Origin: JAUIET01 sp039111475
GTDB taxonomy: Bacteria; Pseudomonadota; Gammaproteobacteria; Pseudomonadales; JAUIET01
DNA length: 64,000 nucleotides
Reading direction: 5' to 3'
NCBI GenBank assembly: GCA_039111475.1
Contig: JBCCIP010000024.1
Coordinates: 24,430-88,429 of the forward strand
The stretch's first letter is position 1; each line of letters begins with the position of its first letter. A model generated the notes under the pieces. The model searched no databases, was not told where the DNA came from, and was given only the letters and a program-made list of their open reading frames with translations. A program made the translations under genes and the position numbers. This document shows, in pieces, positions 53,235-62,049 of the stretch.

Positions 53235-54449
53235 ATGGGTAAATTCGTAAAAATACCGGCACATGAAGTGGGTCTGGGCATGTTTGTGGCCGAATTAGAC
53301 CGTCCCTGGGAAGAGTCTCCTTTTCTCCTCCAGGGCTTTACGGTCAACACAATTGACGAGCGAAAACAGCTCATGGAGTTGTGTGACTATATTGTCGTTG
53401 ATTCGGGTAAATCAGCAGCTGGCTCTGGAAGTGCCAGTGTACTGGGCCGCCATCAATCCGGCGGCAAAACGGCCAATAGGCGCGAGGTCTATACCGACCG
53501 CAAGAGCTTTGACGACGAGATCGTCAATGCTCGCGAAGTGTTCCAAGATTTTGAAGTATCGGTTGATAAGCTTTTCGTCAGCATGCGCGGCAGTGGCAGT
53601 CTGGATTACAAGACTGTGAAAGCGTCCGTGGATGGCATTGTATCCAGCATTATCTCCAACCCCGACGCTTGCTTGTTACTGCAAAAAATGCGGCGTAAGG
53701 GTGATTACTTGTTTGATCACGCGACCGGCACCTCTATCTGGGCCGCTGCTTTTGGCCGCCAACTTGGGCTGCCAAAATCTGAAATTGAAGATGTCTGCCT
53801 TGCAGCGCTGATGTGTGATGTTGGCATGATTTCTGTACCCGACGATATTATAAAAAAGAGCTCAAAATTAAGCGACGATGAATTCGAACTGGTTAAAGGG
53901 CATGTAGTACAAAGCCTTAACCACATGAGAACGCAATCCTTCATTACCAAAAAAGTACTGATCGCAGTACAACATCATCATGAGCGTCTGGATGGCTCTG
54001 GTTACCCTGAAGGGCTGAGCGGTGATGAGATACCTCTTACGTCGCGAATTGTGGCTATTGCAGACACTTATGACGCTATGTCCAATCATAGAGCGTATGC
54101 CTGCGCGCGATCACCGGCCGAAGCGGTTCGAGAGCTTTACTCGCTGCGGAACACAAGATTTCAGGAGGAGCTCATTGAAGAGTTCATCCAGGCTGTAGGC
54201 ATCTACCCGGTCGGCACCTTGGTCGAGCTTTCTTCAGGAGAGGTAGGTATGGTGCTGGCAGAATATCGCGGTCGTCGCCTGCGGCCTAAGATCGTGCTAC
54301 TTGCAGACGCTAACAAGCAGGCAATTACCGACAATCGCACAATTGACCTGGCACGTGAGACAACGACGGTTGACGGCGAGCCTCTTGATATCATCCGAAG
54401 TTTAGAAGAAGGTGCGTTCGGCATCGCTAGCGATGACCTCTTTATCTAA
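53235..54449 (+). CDS. DUF3391 + HD-GYP domain protein with altered HD motif
   Basis: 404 residues. N-terminal DUF3391-like part (KIPAHEVGLGMFVAELDRPW; FLLQGFTVNT). The HD-GYP domain starts near 140, with HATGTSIWAAAFGRQLGLPK, but the HD motif is LMCDVGMISVPDD (residues 192-204): Cys replaces the metal-binding His and Met replaces the Lys. The second part is intact: HHHERLDGSGYPEG at 247-260 and AIADTYDAMSNHRAY. Active HD-GYP proteins hydrolyse cyclic di-GMP with a metal site using the first His, so this one may bind rather than cleave. It overlaps the start of the EAL protein gene, so the two act together. Confidence 0.85.
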   Translation: MGKFVKIPAHEVGLGMFVAELDRPWEESPFLLQGFTVNTIDERKQLMELCDYIVVDSGKSAAGSGSASVLGRHQSGGKTANRREVYTDRKSFDDEIVNAREVFQDFEVSVDKLFVSMRGSGSLDYKTVKASVDGIVSSIISNPDACLLLQKMRRKGDYLFDHATGTSIWAAAFGRQLGLPKSEIEDVCLAALMCDVGMISVPDDIIKKSSKLSDDEFELVKGHVVQSLNHMRTQSFITKKVLIAVQHHHERLDGSGYPEGLSGDEIPLTSRIVAIADTYDAMSNHRAYACARSPAEAVRELYSLRNTRFQEELIEEFIQAVGIYPVGTLVELSSGEVGMVLAEYRGRRLRPKIVLLADANKQAITDNRTIDLARETTTVDGEPLDIIRSLEEGAFGIASDDLFI

Positions 54450-55719
54450 ACCCAGCCTCGCGCAGCTATTGCTGCTCAGCAGAGAAAAACTCTTTCACTA
54501 TGTGAATACGGAGATGGATGGTCTTGGGCCAGAGGAAAAGCTGGCATTGCTGGTCATTGATGCCAATGATATCGACAGAATTGATCGAGACCTTGGCTAC
54601 CGATTCAGTGACAATCTACTACTGAGTATTCATAAGCGCCTGAAAGAATCTTTAAGAAAAGCCCATTTTCTTGTGCGGCTTGATCGCACGCGTTTTGTAT
54701 TGGCAATCCCCGGACTAAAATCAGAGCGATTACTGCCCGTTGCCGCTGAAAAAATAAGACTGCTTCTCGATGAACCCTTTGCTCTTGACGGCAAGAGTAC
54801 CGTTGCGCGCTGCGCAATTGGAATTGCTGTGGGACCAGAGAATGGAGCAGATGGCCATTCTCTGCTGACAATCGCGGAGGAAAGCACACTCGCCGCGCAA
54901 AGGTCACACACGCCTTATGTGATTGCCGATCAAGACTCAGTTCGATTCGGCATTCCCCATTTAAGTGGCCCTGGTTTGCACGAAGCGATGGCAGCCGGGG
55001 AGTTCAGCATGGCTTACCAGCCCAAGATACGTTTGCAGGATGGAACGCCTGCAACTTGCGAAGCGCTGCTGCGTTGGACACCCGAAGGCGCTGAGCATCC
55101 GGTCAACACCGAGCATTTTATTGCAATGGCGGAGCAGCAGCATTTGATGCCGGCTGTCACGGAGTGGGTCATCAAAACAACAATACGAGAGTCCAGCCAA
55201 TTGACCTTTAAGGATCAACGCCTAGGTGTTGCGCTGAACATATCGGCATCTGATATTCGTACGGTCGGCCTGCAGGCGTCCATCATAGATGCTTTGCGCA
55301 TCTGGGATATGCCGCCAGAGTTGCTGACGATTGAGGTCACTGAGAGCGCCATAATCGATAACCCAGACGAGTGCTTTCGCATTCTTAATGAGTTGCGCGA
55401 TCATGGTATACGCGTATCTATTGATGATTTTGGTACAGGGTATTCATCACTGGCGTATTTTAAGAACATTCCAGCTGACGAAATAAAAATCGACCGATCC
55501 TTCATTACCGATCTGGCCAGCTCGCCCGCCGACGCCGAGATTGTCGCCGCCATCACCGGCCTGGCTCACAAATTTAGCATGCAGGTGGTTTGCGAAGGCG
55601 TAGAAAACGAAGAAAGCCTTAAGATTCTCGAGTCACTTGACTGTGACTACGCACAGGGCTATTACTTTGCCAAGCCATCAGGCCTGCGAGAATTGAAGCG
55701 ATGGTTACAGCGCAGGTAA
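54433..55719 (+). CDS. Degenerate GGDEF + EAL domain protein (cyclic di-GMP phosphodiesterase)
   Basis: 428 residues from the ATG at 54433 (a further ATG at 54412 is possible). The N-terminal GGDEF-like domain has no GGDEF signature: the site reads RLDRTRFVL, so no cyclase activity is expected. The EAL domain is complete: CEALLRW, ALNISASD, IEVTESAIID, SIDDFGTGYSSLAYF, EIKIDRSFITD, VCEGVENEE and AQGYYFAKP, with all metal and catalytic residues. It should convert c-di-GMP to pGpG. It overlaps the HD-GYP gene by 17 bases. No transmembrane segment. Confidence 0.9.
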   Translation: MTSLSKPSLAQLLLLSREKLFHYVNTEMDGLGPEEKLALLVIDANDIDRIDRDLGYRFSDNLLLSIHKRLKESLRKAHFLVRLDRTRFVLAIPGLKSERLLPVAAEKIRLLLDEPFALDGKSTVARCAIGIAVGPENGADGHSLLTIAEESTLAAQRSHTPYVIADQDSVRFGIPHLSGPGLHEAMAAGEFSMAYQPKIRLQDGTPATCEALLRWTPEGAEHPVNTEHFIAMAEQQHLMPAVTEWVIKTTIRESSQLTFKDQRLGVALNISASDIRTVGLQASIIDALRIWDMPPELLTIEVTESAIIDNPDECFRILNELRDHGIRVSIDDFGTGYSSLAYFKNIPADEIKIDRSFITDLASSPADAEIVAAITGLAHKFSMQVVCEGVENEESLKILESLDCDYAQGYYFAKPSGLRELKRWLQRR

Positions 55720-55796
55720 CTGACCTCGCGGTTACCAAGCAGCGCAGATCAACCGAAGTAATTTGCGCATGCCGGTGATAAATTGCTAGAACTGAG

Positions 55797-58274
55797 TCAG
55801 GTTTTTATGCGCTCCATATTTGGATCATACAGCGGTGCCAGCGAGCAGCGGCAAGGATAGTTTTTCCCGGCAATATCAATCGTCCATTTACCGCTGCTGA
55901 GATAATTAGCGTCCACCGATTCACCTGGCTCTATCATTGCCAGACCAACAGCGCCGCCTAACGTATGCCCATAACTGCCAGCACGTATGTAGCCAACCGA
56001 ATTGCCGTCTTTGCTAATCACCTCCGCATGCCACAACATAGGATCAGGATCTTCCACCAGCACACTGACAAGTCGTCGCTCGAAAGGGCCTGACGCTTTC
56101 TTGTCTGCTGCAGCGTTCTGGCCGATAAAACCGTCTGGTTTGTCCAGAGCAACAGCAAACCCGAGGCCGGTTTCGAACGGGTCATCTGTATTATCAATAT
56201 CATGCCCGTAATCTCGGTAACCTTTTTCAAGTCGCAGACTGCCCAAGGCGCTAAGACCGGCATGCACCAAACCGAATTCTTTACCGGCGTCTACGAGTTT
56301 ATCGTATACATGAACAGCCTGGTCACAGGGTACATACAGCTCATAACCAAGCTCACCAGCGTAAGTGATTCTTATGCACAAAACACGCGCGTAACCAATA
56401 TCAATGTCTTTTGCGCCGCGGTACGGGAAGACATCACTGGCAAAATCAACAGAACTCACTGCCTGTAGCAATGCCCTGCTGCTTGGGCCTTGTATGTTAA
56501 TCTGCGTTGTCGCCGTGGTAACATCAGTTACAAATGCGTGTGCGTCGAACGGAATATGCCGATTCAACCAGGTCTCTACGTGATGGTGCATAGTGTCTGT
56601 CACAACAACCATGAATTTTTCTTCCGCTAGTTTTACTACGGTCACATCGGCTTCCAGCTTTCCGTCTTCATTTAGAAACTGTGTATAGGTGATCACACCA
56701 CTGTTACCATTCACCTTATTGGCAGCAATAAAATCCAGAACTTGGCCGGCATCTCTGCCTTGCACCAGAAACTTTGACATCAAGCTCATGTCCATCAAAA
56801 TCACGCCATCACGACACGCTTTATGTTCGGCTGCCCAATAGGGAAACCAGTTCATCCTGCCAAAAGACAATTGCTCAACCTCAGCCGGTTTACCAGCCGG
56901 CGCATACCAGGCTGGTGACTCCCAGCCACTGGTTTCGATAAAGTAGGCACCCGCTGCAGCAAGGCGATCATGTAAAACAGACTGTCGTGCGCCCCTGCAA
57001 GTTTCCTTTACTTCGGTTGGATAGTGGCAACGGTAAACGCCACCCAGTGCCTCCGATGCGCGATCCGCACGAAAATCGCGATTGCCCAAATAACGATGTA
57101 CACGATCAATATTAAATCCAGTCACATCAACGTCGGGTTTTCCAGTCAATATCCAGTGCGCCAAAACCCGACCCAGACCACCGGCGGACAATATGCCAAT
57201 GGAATTCAATCCCGCCGCTACAAAATAGTTTTGCAGGTTCGGTGCCTCACCAATAATGGGGGCAAGATCATGCGTGAAGCTTTCAGGGCCGCAGAAAAAC
57301 TTCTTCACTCCGCTTTCAAGACTGATAGGAACTCGGCTCATGCACTTTTCCAGAAACGGTGTCATGCGATCCCAATCCGGTTCTATTTCCCCGAAGGAAA
57401 AATTGTCGGGAATTTGGCCCACATTCCATGCGGCAGACTCAGGCTCGAACAAGCCCACCATTAAACCACCCACTTCTTCACGGTAATAACCATAGTGCGA
57501 TGGGTCTTCCAACACAGGCCAGTCTCTGCTGATACCATCAATTTCTTCGGTGATCAGATAGTAATGTTCTGCCGCCTGATTAGGAACAGTTACATTGTGT
57601 TGTTCTGCAAACTGGCGCGCCCACATACCTGCACAGTTCACAACAAACTCACACTTTATAGTGCCTCGATTCGTAGTAACTGCGGTTGCGCGATCGTTTT
57701 CCCGGACTACGCCCGTTGCGCTAACGCCTGTCATTAGTTTGGCGCCTTTCATACGCGCGCCTTTGGCAAGCGCCATAGTGACGTCTACCGGATTGACTCG
57801 GCCGTCGTCTTTGACATAGAAACCGGCCAGCACATCGTCAACACGTGCAATCGGAAATAAATCCTGCACTTCCTGTGGGGATAGCTCCTGTACATCCACA
57901 CCGCAGTAACGGTTAAAAGCAGAAACACGACGGTACTCCTGCATTCGATCGGCGTTGGTCGCCAGTTCAATAAACCCGCATTGATTCAAGCCGGTTGCTT
58001 GCCCAGTTTCGGCCTCTAAGCGAGCGTACAGATCTCGGGAGTATTTGCGAATCTCAGTATTGGTTTCCGACAAGCTACCATAGGTCACTATCAAACCGGC
58101 GGCGTGCCAGGTAGTTCCGGAGGTAATTTCATCTCGTTCCAGCACAACAACATCATCGCAACCCATGTGCGCAAGGTGGTAAGCAATTGAGCAGCCTATT
58201 ACTCCGCCGCCAACAATGACAACGCGAGCAGAATCTGGCAACGTATTGCGAGTTTTCATAGTTTGATCAGACAT
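55797..58274 (-). CDS. FAD-dependent dimethylglycine/sarcosine dehydrogenase-like protein (DAO + GcvT domains)
   Basis: 825 residues. N-terminal FAD domain: VVIVGGGVIGCSIAYHLAHM at 18-37, then ERDEITSGTTWHAAGL, where His is near the covalent-FAD site of DMGDH-type enzymes. The C-terminal half from about 440 is a GcvT-like folate-binding domain: RDGVILMDMSLMSKFLVQGR, ITYAGELGYELYVP and LGSLRLEKGYRDYGHDI. Dimethylglycine and sarcosine dehydrogenases oxidise N-methyl groups and pass the one-carbon unit to tetrahydrofolate. A strong AAAGGAAAT precedes the ATG. It is divergent from the YHS gene and the Rieske operon, so its product could feed that pathway; exact substrate is open. Confidence 0.85.
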   Translation of the reverse strand: MSDQTMKTRNTLPDSARVVIVGGGVIGCSIAYHLAHMGCDDVVVLERDEITSGTTWHAAGLIVTYGSLSETNTEIRKYSRDLYARLEAETGQATGLNQCGFIELATNADRMQEYRRVSAFNRYCGVDVQELSPQEVQDLFPIARVDDVLAGFYVKDDGRVNPVDVTMALAKGARMKGAKLMTGVSATGVVRENDRATAVTTNRGTIKCEFVVNCAGMWARQFAEQHNVTVPNQAAEHYYLITEEIDGISRDWPVLEDPSHYGYYREEVGGLMVGLFEPESAAWNVGQIPDNFSFGEIEPDWDRMTPFLEKCMSRVPISLESGVKKFFCGPESFTHDLAPIIGEAPNLQNYFVAAGLNSIGILSAGGLGRVLAHWILTGKPDVDVTGFNIDRVHRYLGNRDFRADRASEALGGVYRCHYPTEVKETCRGARQSVLHDRLAAAGAYFIETSGWESPAWYAPAGKPAEVEQLSFGRMNWFPYWAAEHKACRDGVILMDMSLMSKFLVQGRDAGQVLDFIAANKVNGNSGVITYTQFLNEDGKLEADVTVVKLAEEKFMVVVTDTMHHHVETWLNRHIPFDAHAFVTDVTTATTQINIQGPSSRALLQAVSSVDFASDVFPYRGAKDIDIGYARVLCIRITYAGELGYELYVPCDQAVHVYDKLVDAGKEFGLVHAGLSALGSLRLEKGYRDYGHDIDNTDDPFETGLGFAVALDKPDGFIGQNAAADKKASGPFERRLVSVLVEDPDPMLWHAEVISKDGNSVGYIRAGSYGHTLGGAVGLAMIEPGESVDANYLSSGKWTIDIAGKNYPCRCSLAPLYDPNMERIKT

Positions 58275-58436
58275 TGATTTCCTTTCTTATCAGCGGTGTG
58301 TGCTCGATAGTTGGTATTCTATGCTCGCAAGACTCCGATTTGTCATGGTCAACGAATCCTTTTCTGAGTATTTCGGAACTGCGAGTACTTTCTACTGTCT
58401 ATGTGCACAGAGCGGATACTAACAGAGACTTTACTT

Positions 58437-58889
58437 ATGCGAAGCAACACGATAAGCGGCCTATTCTTCTCAATAATCGCCGTATTCTTCACTGCAAATA
58501 CGAATGCTGCAGACCCAATCAATACTACCTTCTTTGGCAACGTCGCTATTGAAGGCTATGACCCGGTTGCCTACTTCCAACAAAATCAGGCGGTAGAAGG
58601 TAGCAAGAAACACCAGCACGAATGGAACGGCGCAAAGTGGAACTTTAGCAGTGCCGCCAATCGCGATTTGTTTGCGGAAAACCCCGAAAAGTACGCGCCG
58701 CAATACGGTGGTTACTGCGCCTACGCGATTTCCCAAAACACAACAGCAGGTATTGATCCGGATCAATTCACCATTCTGGATGGCAAGCTGTATCTCAATT
58801 ACAACGCCAAAATCCAGAAAAAATGGCAGCAAGATCGCGCCTCATATATTGAGCAAGCAGATAAGAATTGGCCGAAAGTGCTGGAGTGA
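58437..58889 (+). CDS. Exported YHS-domain protein
   Basis: 150 residues from the ATG at 58437, which begins a clean signal peptide (MRSNTISGLFFSIIAVFFTA, cleavage after NTNA). Mature YHS-type fold: VAIEGYDPVAYFQQNQAVEG and KYAPQYGGYCAYAISQN, where the family is recognised by the Gly-Tyr-Asp-Pro-Val and Gly-Gly-Tyr-Cys motifs. The single Cys is unusual for a metal site. YHS proteins are small periplasmic proteins, often with metal or redox roles. It starts 162 bases from the divergent dehydrogenase gene and precedes the Rieske operon by 66 bases. Confidence 0.8.
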   Translation: MRSNTISGLFFSIIAVFFTANTNAADPINTTFFGNVAIEGYDPVAYFQQNQAVEGSKKHQHEWNGAKWNFSSAANRDLFAENPEKYAPQYGGYCAYAISQNTTAGIDPDQFTILDGKLYLNYNAKIQKKWQQDRASYIEQADKNWPKVLE

Positions 58890-58955
58890 CTACCACTTAT
58901 TGGTGTAAAAGTAAGTAGTAAAAAGAACGTACCAAAATAATAAGGACAGGAAAAT

Positions 58956-60578
58956 ATGAAAAAGCATGTGCTGATGGATCTTGTCGATTTAAACGACAGG
59001 GAACCAGCCTACGCGCTGGTAGCAAATGTTGATCTGGTCATCGTCCGCTACGATAACGAGGTATCTGCTCTGTACGGCCGCTGTGCTCACCGCGGCGCCC
59101 TTATGTCAGACGGCTATATTGACGGCCACAATATTATTTGTGGCGTACATGGCTGGGACTATCGCTTTGATACGGGTGTTAGCGAATACAACAACTCTGA
59201 GATTCTGCATAAATTCAGCGCGTGGACAGAAGATGGCAAAGTCTGCGTTGATTCTGAGGAAATAGCCAACTGGGAGCAGGATCATCCGCAGAATTATGAT
59301 CGTGATGCGTATCAGGGTTTGTATCAGGATCACACTGGCACGGCTGATGAGCCGCATGTACACCTGATCGCACAATTGGCTGACGAAGGTCTCAGTACAC
59401 TTGGACATCACGGTCCCATGGCGGCAATGGGCGTTTCACGCAATGAATTGCCCTCTTGGGATGATATTCAATTGAATGTGGCGCAGTTGCATCGTATGCC
59501 TTTGTTGGACGATGCCGAGGTCGGTACCGATTTGGTCATTGGCAAACGTGCGCAAAAGCCACTGACGTTAGACATTCCGTTATTTGTCTCTGACATGAGT
59601 TTTGGCGCCCTTTCAGAAGAGGCCAAGTTGGCACTAGCGCAAGGCGCCGAACTGGCTGGTACGGGTATATGCTCTGGCGAGGGTGGCATGTTGCCGGAGG
59701 AGCAACAATCGAACTCCCACTACTTCTACGAGCTGGCGTCCGCGAGATTCGGCTTTTCTTGGGAAAAGGTGCAGCGTTGTCAAGCGTTTCATTTTAAAGG
59801 GGGCCAAGGCGCTAAAACAGGCACAGGTGGGCACTTACCTGGTAACAAAGTACAGGGAAAAATTGCGGATGTTCGGGGCCTTAGTCCCGGACAGGACGCT
59901 ATCTCACCGTCGACTTTCCCGGAATGGAACTCTCTCAGCCAGATCAGAGAATTTGCGGACGAGGTGAAGGAAAAAACCGGCGGTATTCCCGTAGGCTATA
60001 AACTCTCTGCGCAACAAATTGAGAAAGACATTGACGCAGCTCTTGAGGTCGGCGTTGATTACGTAATTCTGGATGGGCGTGGCGGTGGAACGGGCGCCGC
60101 TCCACTGATATTCCGCGACAATATTTCGGTACCTACCATTCCAGCGCTGGCGCGCGCACGGCAACATCTTGACAACAGTGATCACAGTGATGTCACCTTG
60201 ATCATTACCGGCGGACTGCGAGTCCCTGCAGATTTTGTGAAGGCCCTCGCGTTGGGTGCGGATGGCATCGCCTTATCAAACTCGGCGTTGCAGGCCATAG
60301 GCTGCCTTGGTATGCGCGCTTGTAATTCCAATAACTGCCCGGTGGGCATCGCGACCCAGAAAGAAGACCTGAGGTCACGCTTGATTGTGGATCAAGCGGC
60401 CAATAGATTGCAGCGTTTTTTCGAGGCCAGCGTTGAATTAATGCAAGTAATGGCGAGGGCCTGCGGGCATGAGCATTTCAATCAATTCACAGTTGAAGAT
60501 CTGACAACGTTTAAAAAAGATGTGAGCGAACTCAGTGGCGTTCCGTTCGGTGGCGTCAGAGGCAAACGAAATAAGTAG
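58956..60578 (+). CDS. Rieske [2Fe-2S]-FMN glutamate-synthase-domain fusion
   Basis: 540 residues. The N-terminal Rieske domain has CAHRGALMS at 43-51 and CGVHGWDYR at 62-70, so Cys43, His45, Cys62 and His65 are the cluster ligands. From about residue 150 a GltB-type FMN barrel follows: FVSDMSFGALSEEAKLALAQ, GTGICSGEGGMLPEEQ, KGGQGAKTGTGGHLPG and DYVILDGRGGGTGAAP. A Cys-rich loop CLGMRACNSNNCPVG (Cys450, 456, 461) matches the 3Fe-4S site of glutamate synthase. The glutaminase domain is missing, so ammonia or another amine would be the nitrogen source if it makes glutamate-like products, as in N-methylglutamate synthase. The substrate is unknown. First gene after the YHS protein. Confidence 0.88.
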   Translation: MKKHVLMDLVDLNDREPAYALVANVDLVIVRYDNEVSALYGRCAHRGALMSDGYIDGHNIICGVHGWDYRFDTGVSEYNNSEILHKFSAWTEDGKVCVDSEEIANWEQDHPQNYDRDAYQGLYQDHTGTADEPHVHLIAQLADEGLSTLGHHGPMAAMGVSRNELPSWDDIQLNVAQLHRMPLLDDAEVGTDLVIGKRAQKPLTLDIPLFVSDMSFGALSEEAKLALAQGAELAGTGICSGEGGMLPEEQQSNSHYFYELASARFGFSWEKVQRCQAFHFKGGQGAKTGTGGHLPGNKVQGKIADVRGLSPGQDAISPSTFPEWNSLSQIREFADEVKEKTGGIPVGYKLSAQQIEKDIDAALEVGVDYVILDGRGGGTGAAPLIFRDNISVPTIPALARARQHLDNSDHSDVTLIITGGLRVPADFVKALALGADGIALSNSALQAIGCLGMRACNSNNCPVGIATQKEDLRSRLIVDQAANRLQRFFEASVELMQVMARACGHEHFNQFTVEDLTTFKKDVSELSGVPFGGVRGKRNK

Positions 60579-60620
60579 TATCTGAAAATAAACGATCTTA
60601 GGTTATGAAAGGAGGCGGTT

Positions 60621-60812
60621 TTGGCAATGCTAATTGGCGGCTATTGTTTGCTGGGTGTTTTATTCGGCATTTTCTTTTTGCTTAAAGGGTATAAAGCGAT
60701 TGATTCTTCGGCTGATGGCGCGGGCATCGGCGTGCGGCTGATGTGGTTACCTGGCGCGGTTGCCCTGTGGCCGCTGCTAATGGCCAAGACTTTTAGGGGC
60801 ACGGCGTCATGA
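60621..60812 (+). CDS. 63-residue two-helix membrane protein
   Basis: The start is TTG at 60621, 5 bases after GGAGG; ATG at 60627 is an alternative. Two hydrophobic segments (IGGYCLLGVLFGIFFLL and VRLMWLPGAVALWPLLM) are separated by a short Ser/Asp/Gly loop. No recognised family. The stop overlaps the next small ORF (ATGA), so it is part of the Rieske operon and may be a subunit or anchor for the membrane redox protein. Confidence 0.7.
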   Translation: MAMLIGGYCLLGVLFGIFFLLKGYKAIDSSADGAGIGVRLMWLPGAVALWPLLMAKTFRGTAS

Positions 60813-60964
60813 AACAGTCTCACCGAAAAGTGCATGGCTTACTGTGGCTTCTTCTGCTGCCTCTGATGGTCGGTTTTGTTTACATGGCACAAGACAGCAA
60901 GCCACCAACTCTGCCGGCTGTGAGTTCTGCACCAGCGCAAACAGAGCGAGGTGAGCTGCCATGA
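60809..60964 (+). CDS. 51-residue single-pass membrane protein
   Basis: ATG at 60809 overlaps the preceding stop, and its own TGA (60962-60964) overlaps the ATG at 60961, so it is flanked by ATGA junctions on both sides. It begins MKQSHRKVHGLLWLLLLPLM, a basic N-terminus with one hydrophobic helix up to about residue 25, then a Pro/Ala-rich periplasmic-type tail (PPTLPAVSSAPAQ). No homologue recognised. The two tight junctions argue strongly that it is translated. Confidence 0.75.
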   Translation: MKQSHRKVHGLLWLLLLPLMVGFVYMAQDSKPPTLPAVSSAPAQTERGELP

Positions 60965-62049
60965 GTCACGGATACGTAGCGGTTCAATGGAGTCGCAAGA
61001 AGGCCGTTTACGATGCCAGTGTGTGGATTGGCGTTATTCTGTACATCGCTGTTTTTATGACGATCAGCGCCATAAACAACGGCGGAGCAGATGCCTTGTC
61101 ACCAATGATTCTTTTGATCAGAGCTTTCGCGACCTGCGCGTTCTTGATGCTCACAATCATTTTATGCATTGGACCAGCGGCGAGATTGGATAGCCGATTT
61201 CTGCCGCTGCTGTACAACCGGCGTCACTTCGGCGTGTCTATGTTTGTGGTAGCACTGGTGCACGCAATATTAGCGCTCATTTGGTATCACGGTTTTGGTG
61301 TTGAAAACCCACTAGCTTCCGTGTTTTCCTCACCGGGCAGTTACGAGAGTATCACGGACTTCCCGTTCCAACGTTTCGGTGTATTCGCTTTAGTCATACT
61401 GTTTGTTATGGCTGCCACAAGTCACGATTATTGGAATACGAATCTTGGCGCTCCTTTTTGGAAAGCCCTGCACATGGGGGTATACCTCGCCTACTTACTG
61501 CTAATTGTTCATGTTGCCAGTGGCGCGATGCTTCAAGCTGACACGGGCATTCTGGCCGCAATGGTGTATTCGAGTGTGCTCATTGTTGGCGGACTGCATG
61601 TAGCTGCCGCACTGCGCAGCCGTAACGTGGACGTGCAAACTGATGCATCTGACTGGGTGAATATTGGCTCATGGCGCGACATACCGGACGGCCAGGCGCT
61701 GGTAGTGCGCGTCGCAAGTGATGAGCGAGTTGCGGTATTTCGTTATGAGAAAAATAAACTCGCTGCAGTCTCCAATGTCTGTAAGCACCAAAACGGCCCA
61801 TTGGGTGAAGGCCGAGTAGTTGACGGCTGCATTACTTGCCCGTGGCATGGTTTTCAGTATCGACCGGAAGACGGATGCTCACCGCCACCGTTCACGGAAA
61901 AGATCGCAACTTATGAACTGCAGCTTGACGGTGATACGGTATTACTGAATCCAACGGCTTTGCCGGACGGCACTGCCCGCCCTGTAATCGTTATTAGCGA
62001 TTTGTTTGCGATAGAGCACACCGCAGCGGAGGGTCAAACCAATGTCTGA
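60961..62049 (+). CDS. Ferric-reductase-like membrane domain fused to C-terminal Rieske [2Fe-2S] domain
   Basis: 362 residues. The first 225 contain about six membrane segments with conserved His pairs resembling the ferric-reductase/MsrQ haem b domain: YNRRHFGVSMFVVALVHAIL and FWKALHMGVYLAYLLLIVHV. After a short linker the Rieske domain starts near 240, with VCKHQNGPLGEG (Cys274, His276) and CPWHGFQYRP (Cys293, His296). It could carry electrons between quinol and the [2Fe-2S] cluster, feeding or draining the soluble Rieske enzymes. The Rieske part is predicted to face the cytoplasm or periplasm depending on helix count; I cannot settle this. Overlaps the next gene by 8 bases. Confidence 0.85.
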   Translation: MSHGYVAVQWSRKKAVYDASVWIGVILYIAVFMTISAINNGGADALSPMILLIRAFATCAFLMLTIILCIGPAARLDSRFLPLLYNRRHFGVSMFVVALVHAILALIWYHGFGVENPLASVFSSPGSYESITDFPFQRFGVFALVILFVMAATSHDYWNTNLGAPFWKALHMGVYLAYLLLIVHVASGAMLQADTGILAAMVYSSVLIVGGLHVAAALRSRNVDVQTDASDWVNIGSWRDIPDGQALVVRVASDERVAVFRYEKNKLAAVSNVCKHQNGPLGEGRVVDGCITCPWHGFQYRPEDGCSPPPFTEKIATYELQLDGDTVLLNPTALPDGTARPVIVISDLFAIEHTAAEGQTNV

